In this document: piece by piece, positions 13,711 through 15,409 of the stretch
Position numbering within the stretch: the first letter of the stretch is position 1
How the letters are laid out: every line of letters starts with the position of its first letter
NCBI GenBank assembly: GCA_027010905.1
Contig: JALVBA010000375.1
Span: forward strand, 1 to 15,409
Length of the DNA stretch: 15,409 bases
From: Marinilabiliaceae bacterium
Lineage (GTDB): Bacteria; Bacteroidota; Bacteroidia; Bacteroidales; Marinilabiliaceae
Direction: 5' to 3'
Made by a program: the position numbers and the translations under genes
Notes under the pieces: generated by a model
Seen by the model: only the letters and a program-made list of their open reading frames with translations
Told to the model about the DNA's origin: nothing
Database searches by the model: none

Positions 13711-15409
13711 CTATTCAACTCGATAGTTGAATATGTAGTTATTATCTCCGCCAACAACAAGGTTGAATCGTGAGGAGGAGGATTTTAAAAATCCTATGCT
13801 AAATCTGGAACTACCTCTTAATGGAAATCCTTTGTAGGTTGATCCGTTTGAATTAATAAGAAATATGTGATTGCCCGATTGTTCTGTCAGCCCCAGTTTA
13901 GAATTTCCTGCAGAGAATTGATATTTGTCGATTGTTAATCCCATTCTTTTATTGAATGTTTTACTTACCAGTTCTTTGCCAGAACTGTCAAATATTTTTA
14001 ATCTGTCGGGTAACATAAAAACATATTTTGGGGTGTTGGCATCTTTGTAAAATGTAAAAGCAAAATTGTTAGTTTTTTCTATAAGGGATTTGATGGTTGT
14101 TTTACCTGTTGGGATATCGATAAATATCAGTTCGGCATTAGGCGAGGCACTAATCAATTTGCAATTAGGTGTGTTTTTGTCTTTAATGTGGAATTTGCAA
14201 TTTGATGCTACTACTATGTGTTTGTTTGGTTTAACACGACTATTCCCTCTTCTGTTGAGGATGTAGACTTTATGATTGTCAGAAAATACGATGTAGTCTT
14301 TTGAGTTATTTCTGAAATATTGTACCGGTTGGGTAACGGTTCCTTCGGTTTTTTTAAACTCCCAGCCGGTTACTTTATTGCCTCGCTTATCGAATAGACG
14401 AACACGCCTGTCGTTTGTGGCTAAAAATATTCGATAGTCACGATTATTGTCATAGTCTAAAACTGCGATACCATTTGTTGCTGTAACAGGTAGTTTTATT
14501 GGATATTCTTCCACACTGTTACCATTGCGGTCGAGCAGGTATATCTTGTTTTTTGTGTTGAAAATGTATTGAAGCTTCCTGTTTCTGTAGTAATCAATCT
14601 GTTCAATAGTCCCCAGTATCTTACCATCAAGCGGTTTCTTCCAGAGCAGACGACCGGAGTTATTTATCAGATAGAGGTTAAACTTTGCATCCTGAACCAT
14701 CAACTCTTTTTCGTTTGTGTAGTGGTTTTTCACTAAAACAGGTTTGTTGATAACCGTTGAGTCTAACAAGCTCTGCCAAATGGTGTGTGGTTCATTTTCT
14801 CTCGAAGGAAGATAGTTTGCATAGATGCTTGAGTAAAGCAGGTTGCCTGTTGCGGCTATCTGTATGCCTCCGGCGTAGAATTTTGACAACTCTCTTCTTT
14901 GTTCGGGAGAGAGGTTGATATATTCATCCTTGATAATATTTTTTAAATAACCGGCTAAAACGGAAATTTCACTATAGATGAAGAGATTTTCTCTAATCGA
15001 GAAGTTCTCTCTAAAATTGTTAAATTGCTTTTTGTTTGAAAGCGTTTTTTTCAAAACATTAGCATATAAAAAATCATGCAGAGAGCTTATGTTGTTGGAG
15101 AAAATTATGTAGTTGTCGAAGAATGAGAAGTACTTCTGGGGGACAAATGGGAAGAATCGTCCCATAAGGTGTTCCAATAAATTATCAGGAAGTCCCTTAT
15201 AAATAGGGAAAGATGTGTCTTTATCCACTTTGTAGTATTCGATAGGTGTGGTGGTGTGGCTGTTTAGTGCTGCCAGTAACCTTTTCATCTTGTCTGATGA
15301 GAATGATCTTCCTTTTGTTTCAGCAATTAAAAATGAATTAACATCAGGACTTGATGGATTCAGATCAGTGTACACCAGAGCCATCTCCCCTTCAATAAAA
15401 GAGTAAAAC
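13711..15409 (-). CDS. Beta-propeller-like protein of unknown function (5' end beyond the right edge)
   Basis: The reading frame is open to the window edge without a stop, so the visible 565 or so residues are the C-terminal part of a longer protein; an internal ATG at 15382-15384 is not a credible start because the upstream codons (reading FYSFIEGE) continue the same pattern. The opening SFIEGEMALVYTDLN and the following alpha/beta-looking region resemble DUF3352-type proteins of Bacteroidota, an assignment I hold only tentatively. From about residue 210 (counting from that ATG) the chain has repeated strand-turn units ending in Asp/Asn-x-x-Gly-Asn/Lys: LINNSGRLLW, LLDRNGNSVEEY, LFDKRGNKVTGW, ILNRRGNSRV, IFDSSGKELV and LINSNGSTYKGF. 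This is the pattern of a PQQ/WD-type beta-propeller. It is rich in Asn, Lys and Tyr. A signal peptide cannot be checked here. No enzymatic motif was seen. Confidence 0.7.
   Translation of the reverse strand, partial: FYSFIEGEMALVYTDLNPSSPDVNSFLIAETKGRSFSSDKMKRLLAALNSHTTTPIEYYKVDKDTSFPIYKGLPDNLLEHLMGRFFPFVPQKYFSFFDNYIIFSNNISSLHDFLYANVLKKTLSNKKQFNNFRENFSIRENLFIYSEISVLAGYLKNIIKDEYINLSPEQRRELSKFYAGGIQIAATGNLLYSSIYANYLPSRENEPHTIWQSLLDSTVINKPVLVKNHYTNEKELMVQDAKFNLYLINNSGRLLWKKPLDGKILGTIEQIDYYRNRKLQYIFNTKNKIYLLDRNGNSVEEYPIKLPVTATNGIAVLDYDNNRDYRIFLATNDRRVRLFDKRGNKVTGWEFKKTEGTVTQPVQYFRNNSKDYIVFSDNHKVYILNRRGNSRVKPNKHIVVASNCKFHIKDKNTPNCKLISASPNAELIFIDIPTGKTTIKSLIEKTNNFAFTFYKDANTPKYVFMLPDRLKIFDSSGKELVSKTFNKRMGLTIDKYQFSAGNSKLGLTEQSGNHIFLINSNGSTYKGFPLRGSSRFSIGFLKSSSSRFNLVVGGDNNYIFNYRVE
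13712..13733 (-). other. Perfect 9-bp hairpin over the stop codon of the beta-propeller-like gene
   Basis: TATTCAACT (13712-13720) and AGTTGAATA (13725-13733) form a perfect 9-bp stem with a 4-nt loop. It covers the last seven codons and most of the stop codon. It is A/T-rich and no T-run follows on the transcribed strand, so terminator function is doubtful. Confidence 0.4.

Noticed and set aside
1..15409. tRNA, rRNA, CRISPR array, insertion sequence or prophage genes
   Set aside because: No cloverleaf with a conserved TTCRA loop, no regularly spaced repeats, and no transposase, integrase or phage motifs were found on either strand.

Overview
The window reads as chromosomal DNA from a member of the Bacteroidota, probably an environmental or gut Bacteroidales-type organism. 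The lineage call rests on three things: exact copies of the Bacteroidetes -7 promoter box TAnnTTTG in front of several genes, the near absence of Shine-Dalgarno sequences, and protein types common in this phylum (an NtrC-type regulator without a DNA-binding domain, a TlpA-like thioredoxin, a lipoprotein with chitobiase-type C-terminal modules). No rRNA, tRNA, insertion sequence, prophage gene or CRISPR array was recognised, and no gene-free stretch exceeds 160 bp.

Left block (1-5102, all on the minus strand, transcribed right to left): a NatA-like ABC ATPase and an ABC-2/NatB-like permease overlap by 4 bp. A 30-bp palindromic repeat follows, then a short Ppx/GppA phosphatase, a sigma-54-type response regulator lacking its C-terminal DNA-binding domain, and the N-terminal part of aspartate ammonia-lyase, which runs off the left edge.

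Middle block (5185-7628, plus strand): a LacI-family repressor and a monofunctional aspartokinase. The repressor has a textbook Bacteroidetes promoter (TTTG, 20 bp, TAGTTTTG) and a LacI-type palindrome with a central CpG immediately before its start codon, which points to autoregulation and possibly joint control of the aspartokinase. The aspartokinase converges on the next gene with a 16-bp gap.

Right block (7645-15409, minus strand): reading in the direction of transcription, a partial beta-propeller-like protein of unknown function entering from the right edge, a lipoprotein with an endonuclease/exonuclease/phosphatase domain plus chitobiase-like and discoidin-like C-terminal modules, an exported TlpA-like thioredoxin, the second half of the histidine pathway (hisH, hisA, hisF, hisIE), and a small HD-domain hydrolase. 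A 70-bp double hairpin typical of dispersed repeats separates hisIE from the HD gene. The earlier histidine genes (hisG, hisD, hisC, hisB) are not next to hisH, so the pathway is split or rearranged here.

Functionally the window is mostly housekeeping: aspartate use (aspA, lysC), histidine synthesis, phosphate or alarmone turnover (ppx) and envelope functions. I see no clear novel defence or mobile system. The best candidates for a second look are the LacI/operator/aspartokinase unit, the regulator that lacks a DNA-binding domain, the modular surface nuclease-like lipoprotein, and the two classes of dispersed palindromic repeat.
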